From: Dendrophyllia cribrosa | Lineage: Eukaryota > Cnidaria > Anthozoa > Scleractinia > Dendrophylliidae | Reading direction: 5' to 3' | DNA: 64,000 nt | NCBI GenBank assembly: GCA_024195265.1 | Contig: JAJLRJ010000009.1 | Location: 15,758,210-15,822,209 of the forward strand | Shown: positions 24,066 to 37,900 of the stretch, in pieces | How positions within the stretch are numbered: the stretch's first letter is position 1 | Layout of the letters: each line of letters begins with the position of its first letter | Notes under the pieces: generated by a model | What the model saw: only the letters and a program-made list of their open reading frames with translations | Database searches by the model: none | What the model was told of the DNA's origin: nothing | Made by a program: the position numbers and the translations under genes

Positions 24066-26790
24066 CAAAACAACCCTAAATACAATGTGAAATCATGTTC
24101 AAATACACATGTATTAGTATATCTTACTACATCCGATCTTTCTAAGAAAACGGCCAAAAATTGCATGCAATTTTACAACTGACATATTTCAACAAATTCC
24201 GGAAAAAAACCCAGAGGCTAAGCCTGTAAATATCGGGACATTTCCCTACTGTCACGAGTTGACCACAATGATATGATTATGTAAATGAAACCGTGAAGAA
24301 ACTGGAATAAAAAAAGTCACAAGATATCTATCTAACTGAAAAAGAATGGCAGCAAAGTCACGAGAATGTCTATCATTATCAGTGAGTCAGATGACAATAC
24401 TACATGCATTGTGTCAGTTGGAATGTGTATCCGTCAGCGCATATGGCTGCCATCCAATTTTTCTCCTAGGGGTGCCACTCCCAAAGTAAACATGTCCAAC
24501 TTTTGAATATATGAAATTCATATTCTGCATTCTGCAAAATATCAATTGATAAACGATGACTGATTTCTCAATTTTGGTGGGTGAACAGCTAGAGATGGAA
24601 TCAATATCGGACCATTGATTTTCTAAAACCCTTTCCATTTGGAGGTCAAAGTTTAATATACTTTACAAAAAAGATTTAATAAAATTAAAAATGTGGTTCT
24701 TACTCTCTCGAGTCACTGCCGGGGAGGTAGGACTCCCAGATGAAAATAACAGGGGTGCTCGTTGAAAATTTCGAAAAACACCCTAAAAGGTATAGTACTA
24801 GAATCTCGTTTGATGGGCGAGGCTCAAATCAATTTTTACCTCTAAGAAGTACCAATTCTAAAACAACACATGACATATTCTGGCATATTTTTTCGGCTCA
24901 ATGCCCACGTGAAAGCTATCAAGGAGCAGTGTCAATCCTTTCATTTCAAATCGAAGCTAAGGAATATTATTTTGCTGTGGTCAGGTGCTGTAATTTTTAA
25001 ATACAATATTTTAAAAACAGAATTGTTGCATATCTGTACTTTAGATCCCTGGGGAGGTTCCGTTTCACAGAAGCCGATTATGTCCCAACATGACGGAAAT
25101 CACGCACACAAAAAATAGTAGTTGTTTGCGTCCAAACCAAGCTATAACAATAGCTTTGCATTTATTCCAAGAAAAAGCGGACGATGGCCAAGAAATAAAT
25201 CGTTTATTCTTCTTTCTCTAACAATTAGATCTCGGACAAAACAAACAAAAGTAAGTGTAAAAGACGAGTCATAAAATAAGTTGGCCCGTCATTTTTTTTT
25301 TCTTGACCTGTCTGGATGAAATTCTAAACGTAAAATGAAAGATCGAGTAGCTGTTATTGCGCAAAAATGAAATTTGTGATTTTGTTTTCATTTTAAGCTT
25401 GGTTCACCTTTACAAGTTTGATAGACTTTACTTTGGGGATGTTCAAAAAATTTTATTGCGTTTACTTTCTCGGCTATCTTGCATATAGATCACGTGACGT
25501 AATGTTGTTCCCCAGCCAAGAAAAACTATCCGGGTTTCGTCTTGAGACTAGCATTTGGACGTTAAAGCTCTTGACACTTATTATAAGCCCTGAAACGTCA
25601 TTATCGGGCTGATATTTGTTTTTGTTGTTCAACCTTTTTCAAGGGTTAAAACTCTCAAGAGCGCCAAAAATGGAAAATCAAGAAAAATCCCAAACTACAT
25701 TTTGGAAATATTGAAAAACAAATAATACTATGCAAAAGTACCACCGAAAAAAGTTTTATTTGAATGGTCATACCATAGGATTTCGTCCACAGAGTCTCCA
25801 CAGACTCAAAAGTTAGAACTGTACTACGTGTCTCCATAGTTGACCGTGGGAGTGAAGAGCTTAGCATACGAACATCAAATTTCCGCGTACATGACAATCA
25901 GACCTATCACTCTATAACTCTTTTGCAATGATTAGCGGCTCAAAAGGAACGGATGACAGCCTGAGCGAGTAACGCGGATTTAATGGGACAGCGGAACAGT
26001 GTAACGCATCTGAAATGTGGAAAGAAAACATTGTCGTGAGTTCGCAATTAGGTGCTGACAACATTATATTATTTCATCCAATAATCATTTTTCTTGCAGC
26101 TAATTTTTATCGAGTTCAAACTGTGTCCATTGCAGAGAGTTTTACTTTTTCGCCTTGCGTTGTAAATAGCTTTAAACGACTTTGAAAAAGATAAAAAAAA
26201 CTTATGCCAGGGCGTCTTTTGGTCATGATATTTAATTTTCTCGCTACTTTTAAATATTTCTTATTTTATTTTAAAAGCGGCTTTTTCTTGATCAGTTGGG
26301 TGAAATCTGTACGTGATGATTTTATTTTCCTAAAAATGCCAAACATTTTTGTGTTACTAAATCCAGTTTTCCGTGACATATAATAAAATATACCGACGCT
26401 GTTTCTGCTATTATGTCTATCATAGTGCAGTTGCCGGCGAAAAATACCACACTAAGCAATGCACGCTCAACTTACGGTGTTCGTTTCAAATGAGATGTAC
26501 ACACTTTAGGATTTTAGCCACAGACTCAGTTGAACCACTGTAAATATGCGGCAAAATAAACAGTTGAAGGGTTACACTTAACAATTTCATCTACAGACAC
26601 GAAAGTTAGAACTACCTCACATTATCTAGCAGTGAAATTGAAACTGGTTTATAGTCTATCGTCTTGCAACGAAAAGATCAGATTGCGATCTATTTATGAG
26701 CTGTAAAATTAGGGCCTTTTCCCGATTATGTCAATCCTGTTCAGTATAAATAAACAACGGTGGTATGAATGTGGAATAAGCCCGGGGGTA

Positions 26791-26825
<35 letters not shown>
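26791..26825. repeat. Poly-G tract (35 nt)
   Basis: An uninterrupted G run. Its translations make the polyglycine and polyproline stretches of the open frames at 26728-26958 and 26731-26943, which are not genes. It could form G-quadruplex DNA. Confidence 0.95.
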
Positions 26826-26869
26826 CGAAGGTGGAGGTGGGGCGGAGGGACTCATCAAAATTCACGGTG

Positions 26870-28224
26870 GAAACGCTGACCAAAACTATATGAATTTTCC
26901 TTCCCATTTTCAGACTATTTTTCAAACCAAACCGGCCAAACATCTAACCAAATCTTAAGTTTATCCATTTTCTGATCAAGAGGCAATATATACCTATATT
27001 CAGACCCCAAAAAGTCAAATTCTTTGGACCAAAGTGGCTGAAAAACCATACTGTTTGAGGTCGCATTAACCCACTTACCTGCGGCAGAGAGACAGCAGAA
27101 GTGGAATGGAGGTGACACTACCTAATTATGCCCCTCCCCCATCCCCCGGCAGGAGTATATGGAGCCGCCCTTTCATTGTCTTTGAAACGGAAGCCAGTAC
27201 TATGGGCATTTCACTCATTAACTCGACTGAGTTGGCACCCTTTTTTATTGAAATTACAGACTGCTCAAATAAGGTTGTAAATACGCTAAAGAAAACCAAA
27301 GGTCATAGTCTGAATCAACTAAATTCAAAACACGTACGTAAACATGTCTGATTGGAACCGACTGTCCTAAGAATCAACATGAGCCTTTTGTCTTTATGTT
27401 TCTTGGGTGGAAAAATGCCTTTGTTTGGGAGAATGTGTTCTGGGAATTCCCTATCCCGTAATAAATTTTACATGGCTTTCTTCAAAGTCAATGATGCGAC
27501 ATTGAATGGCTTTTGTTTTCACAATGTTCACACCTTGAAATAGGAAGTGGTGGTGGGGGGGGGGGGGGGGTGGGGGGGGGGGGGGGGGGGGTTGGGGGGG
27601 GGAGGGGATAGGGTGGACGCAGGTTTGGAAAGAAGCTGGTATCCTTTTATGATGTATTCACTGGCTGTCGGGATAAATCTGTCAAGAGTTAGAAAAATGG
27701 CTGCAATTTTGCAGTCTGTTGGAATATCATTTGGTATATGGCAGTTTATTCCGTCAAGTGAAAGGTATTGAGCATTATTTTCCTACGGTGTAGTAATTTT
27801 TAAATATTTTGCAAAATGTAGTTTTCACTCCTGAAAAAGAAAAGGCTTAATGGGTGATAGGAATGTGATAGGAATAAGAAAAGGGAAGCAACACAGTATT
27901 GAAAACGGTAATAAATTTCTGATCACACCAATAAAGGATAGGTCTGAATGTGCTTCTTTAAAGGTCAAGTCTAAAAATATGAATGGAAAGTCATGTTTAT
28001 TGGCCAGACAATGTACACTCCCATTATCCCATTATCCCCCCCCCCTCCCCCATTCTACCCCTTGGGTCACCTGAGTAGACCATAACCTTTTCCTAGAAAT
28101 GGTACATGGTTGTGCGGTCAGTCACGATCTAATAATGGAAAATAATCGGGGAAACTGGGAGACAAGTGATATTGTGTAATAGTCACGAGATTAATGAGAA
28201 AACGTGCCTGGTGTTACTGTCGCC
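26870..28224 (+). repeat. Upstream block of gene A (copy 1 of 3)
   Basis: This segment before the gene A TATA box is repeated before gene B (51490-52792) and gene C (61375-62695). It starts with 'gaccaaaactatatga' and includes a G-rich tract at 27555-27612 about 0.6 kb before the TATA box, then 'gtcacgagattaatgagaaa' just before it. Open frames inside (27106-27351, 27352-27543, 27547-27771, 27850-28074) are not conserved as open frames in the other copies, so I read the block as non-coding promoter-proximal sequence. Confidence 0.8.
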
Positions 28225-28232
28225 TATAAAAG
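28225..28232 (+). promoter_or_regulatory. TATA box of gene A
   Basis: TATAAAAG in the context gtcgcctataaaaggcaac. The same 19-base context is present at 52793 (gene B) and 62696 (gene C), each the same order of distance before a UTR exon and a signal-peptide exon. Confidence 0.85.
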
Positions 28233-28254
28233 GCAACATTCATTAGTTGTGCCT

Positions 28255-28355
28255 CGCAGATCGAAAACGTCTAGCTGCTGGTCGTTTCCATCTTCAAGCC
28301 TCTGAAGTCGTCTTCAAGTTCTTGTTGCCTACTGTGTGCAGGGAGTTGAAGTGAA
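28255..28355 (+). other. 5' UTR exon of gene A
   Basis: Starts about 30 bp after the TATA box (start inferred) and ends at GTGAA|GTAAGT, with the donor at 28356. It has no in-frame start. The equivalent exons in genes B and C end at 52923 and 62835. Confidence 0.7.
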
Positions 28356-28910
28356 GTAAGTTGTGTTATAGCTTCCGTGTACTGTAGCTGTAGCTTTGTT
28401 CCAAGTGAATCGTAAACATGAAGCGGGTTAGGGGAGGATCATCTTTGGTTGACAGGACAAGACTGTCTGCTATGGTATGATTTCTCTGTCGAGGAGGCCA
28501 GAAATTATTTTAGCCATTATGCTGCAGGCTAGAGTATTTTTGTTCATCGTTATTTTGTTATTATTATTTTAAATTTGAATCTCTTGTTAGATAAGCGAAC
28601 GAGCGAGCGAGCGAGGTCAGTTTCGCTCGTTTGCATAATTGTGGGCGGAACCCAGTTCTCATTTACTTCAACGGAGTTTAAAAATATTCGAACGGTTTTG
28701 TACTTCTTCACCACCTAGGAGGGGTAAATCAAAGCTTTTAGTTTAAGCCTGTCTTTCTTAATTGCAAAATTTTTGTCGTTTTATGTAACAGTGTTATAAT
28801 CTGCGATAGTCGCTATGAAAACAAGCGTGACCTCCACAGTGCTTTTATTCGCTTCTTCTTGGTCCACTATGAGTAACACGGAAACTTAACTCGTTGTATA
28901 TTCTTTGCAG

Positions 28911-28984
28911 TTCAACCATGGCTCTAAAGATTCGCCTGTTTCTATTGCTGACTGTTTTGGGGATTGCATTGTATCATGTGCAGG
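28911..28984 (+). CDS. Gene A signal-peptide exon
   Basis: Acceptor TTCTTTGCAG ends at 28910; start ATG at 28918; donor CAGG|GTAAGG at 28985. It encodes 22 residues plus one base. The start is chosen because it is the first ATG after the acceptor and opens a canonical signal peptide: positive KIR, a Leu-rich core, then a polar HVQG. Gene B and gene C copies are identical except for one silent change each. Confidence 0.9.
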
Positions 28985-31900
28985 GTAAGGATTTCAAATT
29001 GTCTGACATTTCTATATTTGTGTTAACCCTCTGAGAACTAGATTGATTTTGACAAATTCTGTGCATTTGGGTAAGGTATAGCCATTACATTTTTTCCATC
29101 CTGGAATATTTTCAAGGTATCCTAATCTACGTAATAATAGTAACATGTATTGCTATACGTGTAATTGAAATTACAGGGGGCGGATTCAGGAATTTTAGAT
29201 TTGGGTGTGTGTATTGGAGGGAGGGGGAGGGGGTGGGGGCAATAGAGGGGGGAGAAGAGGGGGCCTAATTGGCGTACATTGGTAATCGCTTTTAAGTCGT
29301 CCCGTTTCTAAGGATATACTGTTTACGAGCAAGGAAAAGAGTGCTCAGATTCATTCAAGGCTAAATCAAATAAACTTAATATACATTATTATTTTTTTAA
29401 ATTTCTTCAGGTTTCAGTGAAAGGGAGTGCCCACTCCCTCCCCCCCCCCCCCCATCTCCTCCTTTCCTTCCCTAGATCGCCTACCGAATTAAGTATTGAG
29501 AAAACGCTCTTGTTTCATTGACGTTTAATTAAAATACATTTGACCCTGAAAACATTTTAACACTCGAGTAGAAGTCACACAATATCTCGATCCACTTCAA
29601 AGATATCTAGTCAAACGCAATACAATGTATTTACATTAAGCAGGGAATTAAGGTAGCTTTAATTATAAAGTGGCGCGGCGGAGTCGCTATCGATAAACCT
29701 ACCTCAGGAAATTAGAAGAGCAAGTTAATCGCACTGCTGAGAGCCAATCAGATTGCAAGGATCACCAAATTTGTGCAAGAGCATTTCTTTCAAGAGTTAT
29801 AGGCGAACAAGTAATTAGTTCCATTAAATCGGCTTACAGTATAAGCATCTTAAATGCAAAAATAACTTTCAACTGGTTCAAATTTTTTTGTGACTACTGC
29901 GCCTGAGCCGCAGTCACTATTTCCATCTTCGGAACCTCTGATTTCATTTGACCTGGATGAGGTGCACCTCTATTGTTTTTGTAAATATAGAAATCAAATC
30001 AATTTCAAAATCATTCAAACTCTTGAACAAGAAAGACACTTTCTTTTGGGAAAAACGTGTACGTGATCTCTTTGACCTCTTTGTTTATGCCAAATGAAAC
30101 GTGATGCCTTGAAGCTCCGCATGATTTTACGCATATAAACAAAACTTGGCTACCGTTAGACTCGAGCCCTGTTAATTTTAAAATATTTACTTCTCACAGC
30201 TTTCATATTTTGTTTCTAACCGCTCTGAGTAATTTTCAGCTTTTAGGTCGGTATTTACATAAAAGCCTCGTATGAGGAAAACTGACTTAAATCTTTACTC
30301 TTCGGAGGTTAATCACCAAGATTCATCGTTATTTTAAACATTTGCTTCGATTCTTATCCACAGAACCGCATATATAGGACAATTCAACATTTCGCATTTT
30401 TCACCTTATGCACCTTAGCAGTAGTCACATGCGCCTGTTGGGCGACCATTTTTGTTTATTTTCACGGCTTTTCTGTAATAGCGTGACCAATTGCGTGACA
30501 CATTTAAAACCTTTATAAATCGGAAGCAAAACATCGTTGGAACCTGAAAGATTTTGTGAAAGATTGTAACACTGGTATCCACATACCATGTTAGAAACAG
30601 CTTCGTAGGACGTGTACTTAACATTTTTTAATTTTTATGACGTCATGTGCAAACCCCCAATTGTTTTATGCATCGCTTTGGAATCGCTCACGACAAAACA
30701 TGTATCAGTTATCATGAACCTTTCCAATTTCAAGGAATATTCTTTTGTTAGTTAGATAATATTTTTATCTGATGTATAAATGAAGCTGTTGTTGTTGTTG
30801 GCTAATCTGTTAGTATCAAATGTTATTCATTTCTAGGTAACAAAATGTGCGACTGGCCCCGTGGTACCTGCACCTACTACAAAGATCCCTGTCCACCGAA
30901 TTGGCACCGCTGTGCTCAGTACGACTATGACTGTCCACTAAGTACCAATCATTGCTGCTGCCGCAATAACCCTCGTAAGTTGTCACTAAAAGGGAATGAT
31001 TTTCAGTGACACCAAACGAGAAATGGTTAGGAAAAGGCTTGGAATGGTTTTGTACTGTTTTTTATTCATTTTAGTGCCTTTCAAGGAAACTGTGTGGAAA
31101 TACAGTTTGAGCTTTTTGGATTTTATATTTAAATATTTCAGCGGAATAAAATTTTACGGAAAGGAATCTTGACAATCTTATTCCACGAACTTAATAGCTG
31201 CTTTTTCCTTTCCGAAAATCCTAGTTGACCTTATTTCGTACCCACGAACGACATTTTTTATCCCTCCGAATTTTTAAGATAACTAAGGCCCTCCGAACAG
31301 CTTCCGAACATCTTCCGAACATTTTCCGAACATCTTCCGAACAGCTTTCAACCGAAACGATTCTTTGGGTCTGCCTGATTTTTACATGTTTGATTACGTG
31401 ACGAGTCATTCACGTTTCTGAAGTTAAAAAACGAACATTAAATTAGAATTGTCACTTCTCAATCAAACAACCAGGAAACCACAGGAAAATACTGTTTATT
31501 AAGTGGTCACATTTTGTGCTTTTATTCATGCTTAAATAAAAATATATCAATAACGTTTAACGTGACCAACATCATCAAAGCACCTAATTAAGTTTACCTC
31601 GCCACAAGCTCTTGGTGAAAAAGCTATTTTATCACCGTGCGCAAGAGTTACAAAATTGATATTTCTCGCATAAACCCTTTACGAGAATAATGCGTGACAC
31701 ACAGTTACTATTAGACTAAAATAGACAAAAGGTAACATAATTTAGGGAATTACAACTTTAAGGTGTGTGTTCTGTATTGCTCTATATACGACACTGATTT
31801 CACGTTAAATAAAATCACTCTAACAATAACATGGTATAAGACAACAATTTTACCAACTTCTTTTATTTTTGCTTATTTCTATTCTAAAATTAATGTCTGA

Positions 31901-34900
31901 TTTGCGATTATTTTAAAGCTCATCCAAATCCTACGCCGAAGCCGAAGCCGAAGCCGAATGTATGTGACTGGCCACGTGGCACCTGCACGTACATAAGGGA
32001 TCCCTGTCCACCAGACTGGGAGCGTTGCCCTCAGTACGATGTAGGATGCAAACTTGCAACAAATCACTGCTGCTGCCGCAAGAATCCACCGAAAATCGAC
32101 GGTAAGTTGAAAGAAGAGACTAATAGTCCGTGACAACATTTGCCTCACTTCTCCCTTGTTGTGTACAAGGTTTCATCCTTTCGCTGTCAAGAGTGCGAAA
32201 AATCAAAACTGCCAAAATAATCGGAAATTACTTTCTGCGTCTGGCCTCAAAAGAATACCATGCGTTCAACTAACAGTGGGTGAAGAAGGACTTATTCTGA
32301 TTTTGAAAGATGAACATTTGTTACTTCTGATTGACATCGCATTGGAATCACACGACAAAAACATGTATAAAACCTTTCCAGAATTCGCATGCATGAAACC
32401 TTTCCAGTTTCCAGAAATGTTCTTTTGTTAGAATAAGATCGTATTTTTATCCGATGTAATAAATGAAGCCATGTTATTGTTGATGGCTAATCTCTTTGTA
32501 TCAAATGGTATTCATTTCTAGGTAACAAAATGTGCGACTGGCCCCGTGGTACTTGCACCTACTATAAAGATCCCTGTCCACCGAATTGGGAGCGCTGCCC
32601 TCAGTACGACTATGACTGTCCAGTTAAAACCAATCATTGCTGCTGCCGCAAGAATCCTCGTAAGTTGTCACTAAGAGGCACTGATTCTTTGTACACATTT
32701 TTCAGTGGCACCAAACGATGAATGGCTATCGGAAAAGGCTTGGAATGGAAGTCTACTGTTTTGTTCCTTTAAAGGAAAATGTGTGAAAGCTGCTGTAATA
32801 CAGTTTGGGCTTTTCGGTTCCTTTAGCTGAATATTTCAGCGGCAAAAAATGTTAGTTAACGGAATCTTAATTATCTCCCGAATTTACCAGCTCCTTTCAC
32901 CTTTCCGGAAATTCTAGCTGACCTTATTTCGTACTAACAAAGAAATTTTTTTATCCCCCTTAAAACAAAAGGCGTTGAATTTTCCGATGTTACGAAAGTT
33001 TGAGGCGGCATTTTACTCAAGAAAACTCTAGTTTTTAGACTATTTTGAGATAACATAGGTCTTCCGAACATCTTCCGAACATCTTCCGAACAGTTTTCAA
33101 ACGAAACGATTCTTTAGGTGCTCGTGATTTTTTTTTACATGTTTGATCACGTTACAAGCCATTCGCGTGTCCGAAGTAAAAAAAACATATTAAATTACAA
33201 ATTTCATTTATCAAATAAACTAACAAACGACCTCGGAACCACTGGAAGATACTGTTATAAGTGGTCACATTTTTTTATACATACTTACATAAAAATATAT
33301 CAATAAAGCATATGCGACCAACACTATGGAAGCACCGAACCGCTCTTAGTGAAAAAGCTTTTTTGTCAGCGTGCACATATCCGTAAAAACATTAGAAATT
33401 GATAATTCACGGACAAACCCTTTACCAGAATGATTTTACTTAACTCGTGACTTTAAGGCGTTAAATACAGTGGCTTTTAAAACTAAAATAGACAAAAGGA
33501 AACACAATTTGTAATGGTAATCATACGGTTTCGAGTTCAATTTGTGATTAATTTGCACGAGTGAGTTTTTCAAAAAGCTCAACTATTGCACGAGCCGCTT
33601 ATTTGAGCTTTTTGAAAAACTCACTCGTGCAAATTAATCACAAATTGAACGAGAAAACCGTATGATTACTTATTAATAATCATACATGAAAAAACTTACA
33701 TACAGGAAGTGAGTTTCTCGCTCTTCCACAGCATGTTTTCTTCATCTTCCGATACTTGTCGAGCTTTGTTTGGGCGCTTGCCGCGGCCAGCCAGGCGAAG
33801 CTGTTTGGCTTTTCCCCCTAACACCTGTTTGAACGAGCTGAATTCTCTGTCCCGTACAATAGAAAGGCTATAGCCTTTGTCCTTTAGGTGTCTATCAAGC
33901 GCTGTTATCATAATTTTCAGGCTTTCTGACTCATAATCCGGCTTCGCCATGTTTGTTTTTTGCTTCGGCGTAAAATCGCTCAAGCAAATTGTTTAGCTCA
34001 ACTGGCTGATAATTTTCGATTCTGTCTGCAATTTCCTTCTCTAGGCACCACTTTTTCCACGCAGTCAACCAAAAATGTGTACTTTTTACAGTATTTTCGT
34101 TTTTAGAACTGTTTTTGTAGCTGTTCTATTGTCGTAACCGTCGCGAAAGAAACCTGCTCAAAACAACGGCCATTGTTTTCGCTTTCAACTTTTGGTCCAT
34201 CCAAGTTTTGCGCCATTCCGAGGGCGCATTTGATTGGCTTTCTGTGAGTTCCTTTGTTCATTAGCCAATCAGAATGCTTTGTGCTTTTACAAATTTGCAT
34301 TTTATTTCCTTTTTTCTGCACTGAATTTCCTTTTTTTGCACTGTGTTTCCTTAAAACTGCATTCCTCTTAGCCAATGAGAATCGAGAAATTTTTTCATGT
34401 ATATTATTAAGGGAATTATGACTTAATGTGTACTATGTATTGCTCCATAGTCTATTTTACGGGTTTTTAAAAATAAAATCATTCTAACAATAACAAGGTA
34501 TAAAACAGTAATTTCACTAACTCCTTTTATTTACGCTTATTTTATTGTAAAATTAATGTCTGATTGCGATTGTTTTAAAGCTCGTCCAACTTCTAAGCCG
34601 AAGCCGAAGCCGGAGCCGAATGTATGTGACTGGCCACGTGGCACCTGCACTTACATAAGGGATCCCTGTCCACCAGACTGGGAGCGTTGCCCTCAGTACG
34701 ATGTAGGATGCAAACTTGCAACAAATCACTGCTGCTGCCGCAAGAATCCACCGAAAAGCGACGGTAAGTTAAAAGAAGAGACTAACAGCCCGTGACAACA
34801 CGTATCATGCTGAGGCATTCGAAACATTTGCCTTTGTTCTGTACAAGGTTTCACCCTTTCGCTTTCAAGAGTACTAAAAATCAAAAATTCCCAAACAATC

Positions 34901-37900
34901 CGGCGGAAATTACTTTCGGCGTCCGGCCTAAAAAATAAAATACCTTGCGTTTATCTAACAGCTTGGTGAAGAAGGACTCATCGAAAAAACAAAAACACAA
35001 ACAAACAGTACCATGGCAAAGTGGTGAGGTATAGCTTCAATGCTTCAATTTGAATAGTCACACGTACACCATTGGAGAAGCCGGCCTTAATAAGTAAGAT
35101 CGCTAGAAACTAATTCATTTCAAGATTGCGCATCCAAACTTTATAGTAAACTTCCTACCTGCCTTTCAATCAATACTACAAATTAATAAGAACTAATAAG
35201 AAGGGACGCTCCCAAGCCTTTCTAGCCGAGTAGCTATAATCCTGGCCATTTCGTTTGGGACACTTCGCACTTTTTCGCAAAAGCACGACTTACGCACTCC
35301 CTGAACGATGTTGAGACCCAGGAGTCAGATTGAAATGCACCAGACTTGTACCACAAGTTATCGACTTTGACATGGTAGAGGGAGCTGGGATGAGTTATAT
35401 GTAAGTTGAATTTTTACGACTTTGTTAATCGGCGATTTTCAAATTGACGCAGAGGAAAGTTAAAAATTAGCGGTGTGTCTCTAAAATATCTAGGAATGTA
35501 GTACATTTTTATATGAACATAGTTTTTGATGTCGTATCGCTTTTTAATTTTATTATAGGGTATATATACTCTTTCACAAGCCTAAGATTGTAATTTTATT
35601 GCTATTTTAAGTACGTTTTTTCAACCGGTGAATTATATTATAATTATTATAATTAGGGAAACACTGTTGCATAAACCATTATTAACAATGGTGCAAAAAA
35701 AAAAAAAAAAAAAAAAAAAACCAGCAAAAACCTTTTACAGTTGCAGCAACATAAAATGCGTGTTACTGACAGTTCGCCCACCTCAAAATGTCCTCATATG
35801 TTAATTTATTCGGCAAATAATATCTTGTGTCTGAACAAAAATATATGTGAGAGTTTCAGTCATCCTGGAACTTTACAAGAAGTATCATTAATTATTAACA
35901 AGACTAATATTTATTTTGTATTTATTGTACAGCCCAAGATGCCCCAACGTGCGACTGGCCAAAGGGTTTCTGCACCTTTAAAGAGGATCCTTGTCCAGAG
36001 AATATGGAACGGTGTTCTCAGAACGACAAGGGTTGTACAAGTTCAACGAACCACTGCTGTTGCTATATTAAGAAAGCAGAGCTCGGTAAGTTGTGACAGC
36101 ACACTAAAAGAACTGCATGTCGTGTTGGGGCAATCAGTTAAATTCAAAAATATAGTTCACGAAACGGAGTAATCACAAACTGCCCTGGCGTGCTTCTACT
36201 CAATTTTGAGATTTTTTGCCACATACATTCCAACAGATAGATAGAAATGAACTCGGACGTTGCAGAATTAATAATTTTACTTAACAAATTTACTCCGTCA
36301 TTTTCACAAGCCATCGGATTTCATCCATAGACACAACGGATGAAACCGTTTTATACAGCATAGTTAACAGCACCACGGGAAAGTACTACTCATTAGCTTT
36401 CATTTGAATGGTCACACTTTAGGCCGGATTTCATTCACAAACTCAACAGCCAGAACCACCTTGTATGTACAGCATAATAAACAGCACCACAGGAAAGTAC
36501 TCCCTAGTAGTTTTCATTTGAATGGTTATACTTTATGATTATATCCAGACTCAACAGCTAGAATCACCTTGTAAGTACAGCGTAATAAACAGCACCACAG
36601 GAAAGTACTGCTCAGTAGGTTTCATTTGAATGGTCGCACTTTATGATTTCATCCACAGACTCAAAAGTTAGAACCACCTTGTGCAGCATAACAAACAGTA
36701 CCACAGGAAAGTACTGCTCAGTAGGTTTCATTTGAATGGTCACACTTTAGGATTTCATCCACAGACTCAAAAGTTAGAAACACATTACACAACGGCGGAA
36801 GATTTGACTCTGCATTGAAAGGCTTAATAAGACGGAGTTAAGGAATGGCACAACGTGAAAGAAGTAACCCTTAAATAGCTGAATTTGAACGGTCACACTG
36901 TAGGGTTGTATTAAACACACTGAATAAAAAAGCCAGAAGCATGTCGCGTTAATCGTAACCATTCTGCAGTTGCGTAATACGCCCCTCCAGAAACTTTGGG
37001 GAGACTGAGCACCAGCTTTTGGCACTGAAATTTTTGGGATCGTTTGGTTAACCAATATGAGCTATGATTGGTTAATGGTTGCCAACATATCTTAACTTAC
37101 GCTGGTTACCCAAACGATCCCAGAACGCCTAGTTCCGAAAGCTGGCGCGCAGTCTCCCTGAACTTTCTGGAGTGGCAAATAAGGTTGAGCTCTTACTTAG
37201 TACGTGGATGAAATCCATCAGTGTGACCATTCAAATGAAAGCTCTTTAGCAGTACTCTCCTGTGGTACTGTTTGTTTCTCACTGTTTTACAAACTAAATT
37301 TTAGTATTTTTAATTGCATTTTTATTTTCACAGTTAAAGATGTGCCAAAGGTTGAAGTTCTTGACAAGCCGTGTGATTGGCCGAATGGTACTTGCACATA
37401 TACAGGGGATCCCTGCCCACCACATTGGGTACGTTGCCCTAAGTTGGACGTTGGATGCCATCTTCCAACAAACCACTGCTGCTGCCGCACAACACCCCGT
37501 AAGTTGTCATAAATTTACGTACAGGAAAATGAGTTCGCTTACATAATTTGTATAACCTTTTTACTTCGGTCCTCTCCTAATGTATACACCACGTGAAAAG
37601 TTAAACAAAAACCTTACACTTAATTTGCAAAAGATAACAAAAGAAAACCAGCCCCACAAAATTAACAACTCAATATAGATTATATATATTTGAATAGCCG
37701 GTCACCCTGGGTTTCATAAACAGGCTCAAAAGTTGGAACTGTCTTGTACAGCATAGTACACTGGACGAAACAATTGAGGATTGTATTAAATGATAATAAC
37801 TTAACCCTTTACCTAAATTCCATTAAAAACGGCAACGTAAGGAACAAGAAAGTTTCACACATGGAAAAGTTTTCAAATACCTAAAGTGCTTAAATTAAGA

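Larger units (their letters stand above)
22346..26790. other. Gene-less stretch of about 4.4 kb
   Basis: I see no gene here. Open frames at 22720-23019 (minus), 24414-24638 (minus), 24740-25118, 25418-25612 and 25655-25897 (minus) have no recognisable domain and no exon-like boundaries. Two short tandem repeats are listed separately. The sequence at 24745-24850 is related to 15180-15290. Confidence 0.45.

Noticed and set aside
26728..26958. Glycine-rich or proline-rich small proteins near G tracts (also 27547-27771, 39847-40232, 45347-45836, 58980-59222)
   Set aside because: They are translations of homopolymer runs whose lengths differ between duplicated copies, so frames are not kept.
37287..37490. 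Minus-strand open frames over the module exons (also 31879-32148, 42240-42458, 56076-56273, 56721-57122)
   Set aside because: They are antisense shadows of the cysteine-module exons.
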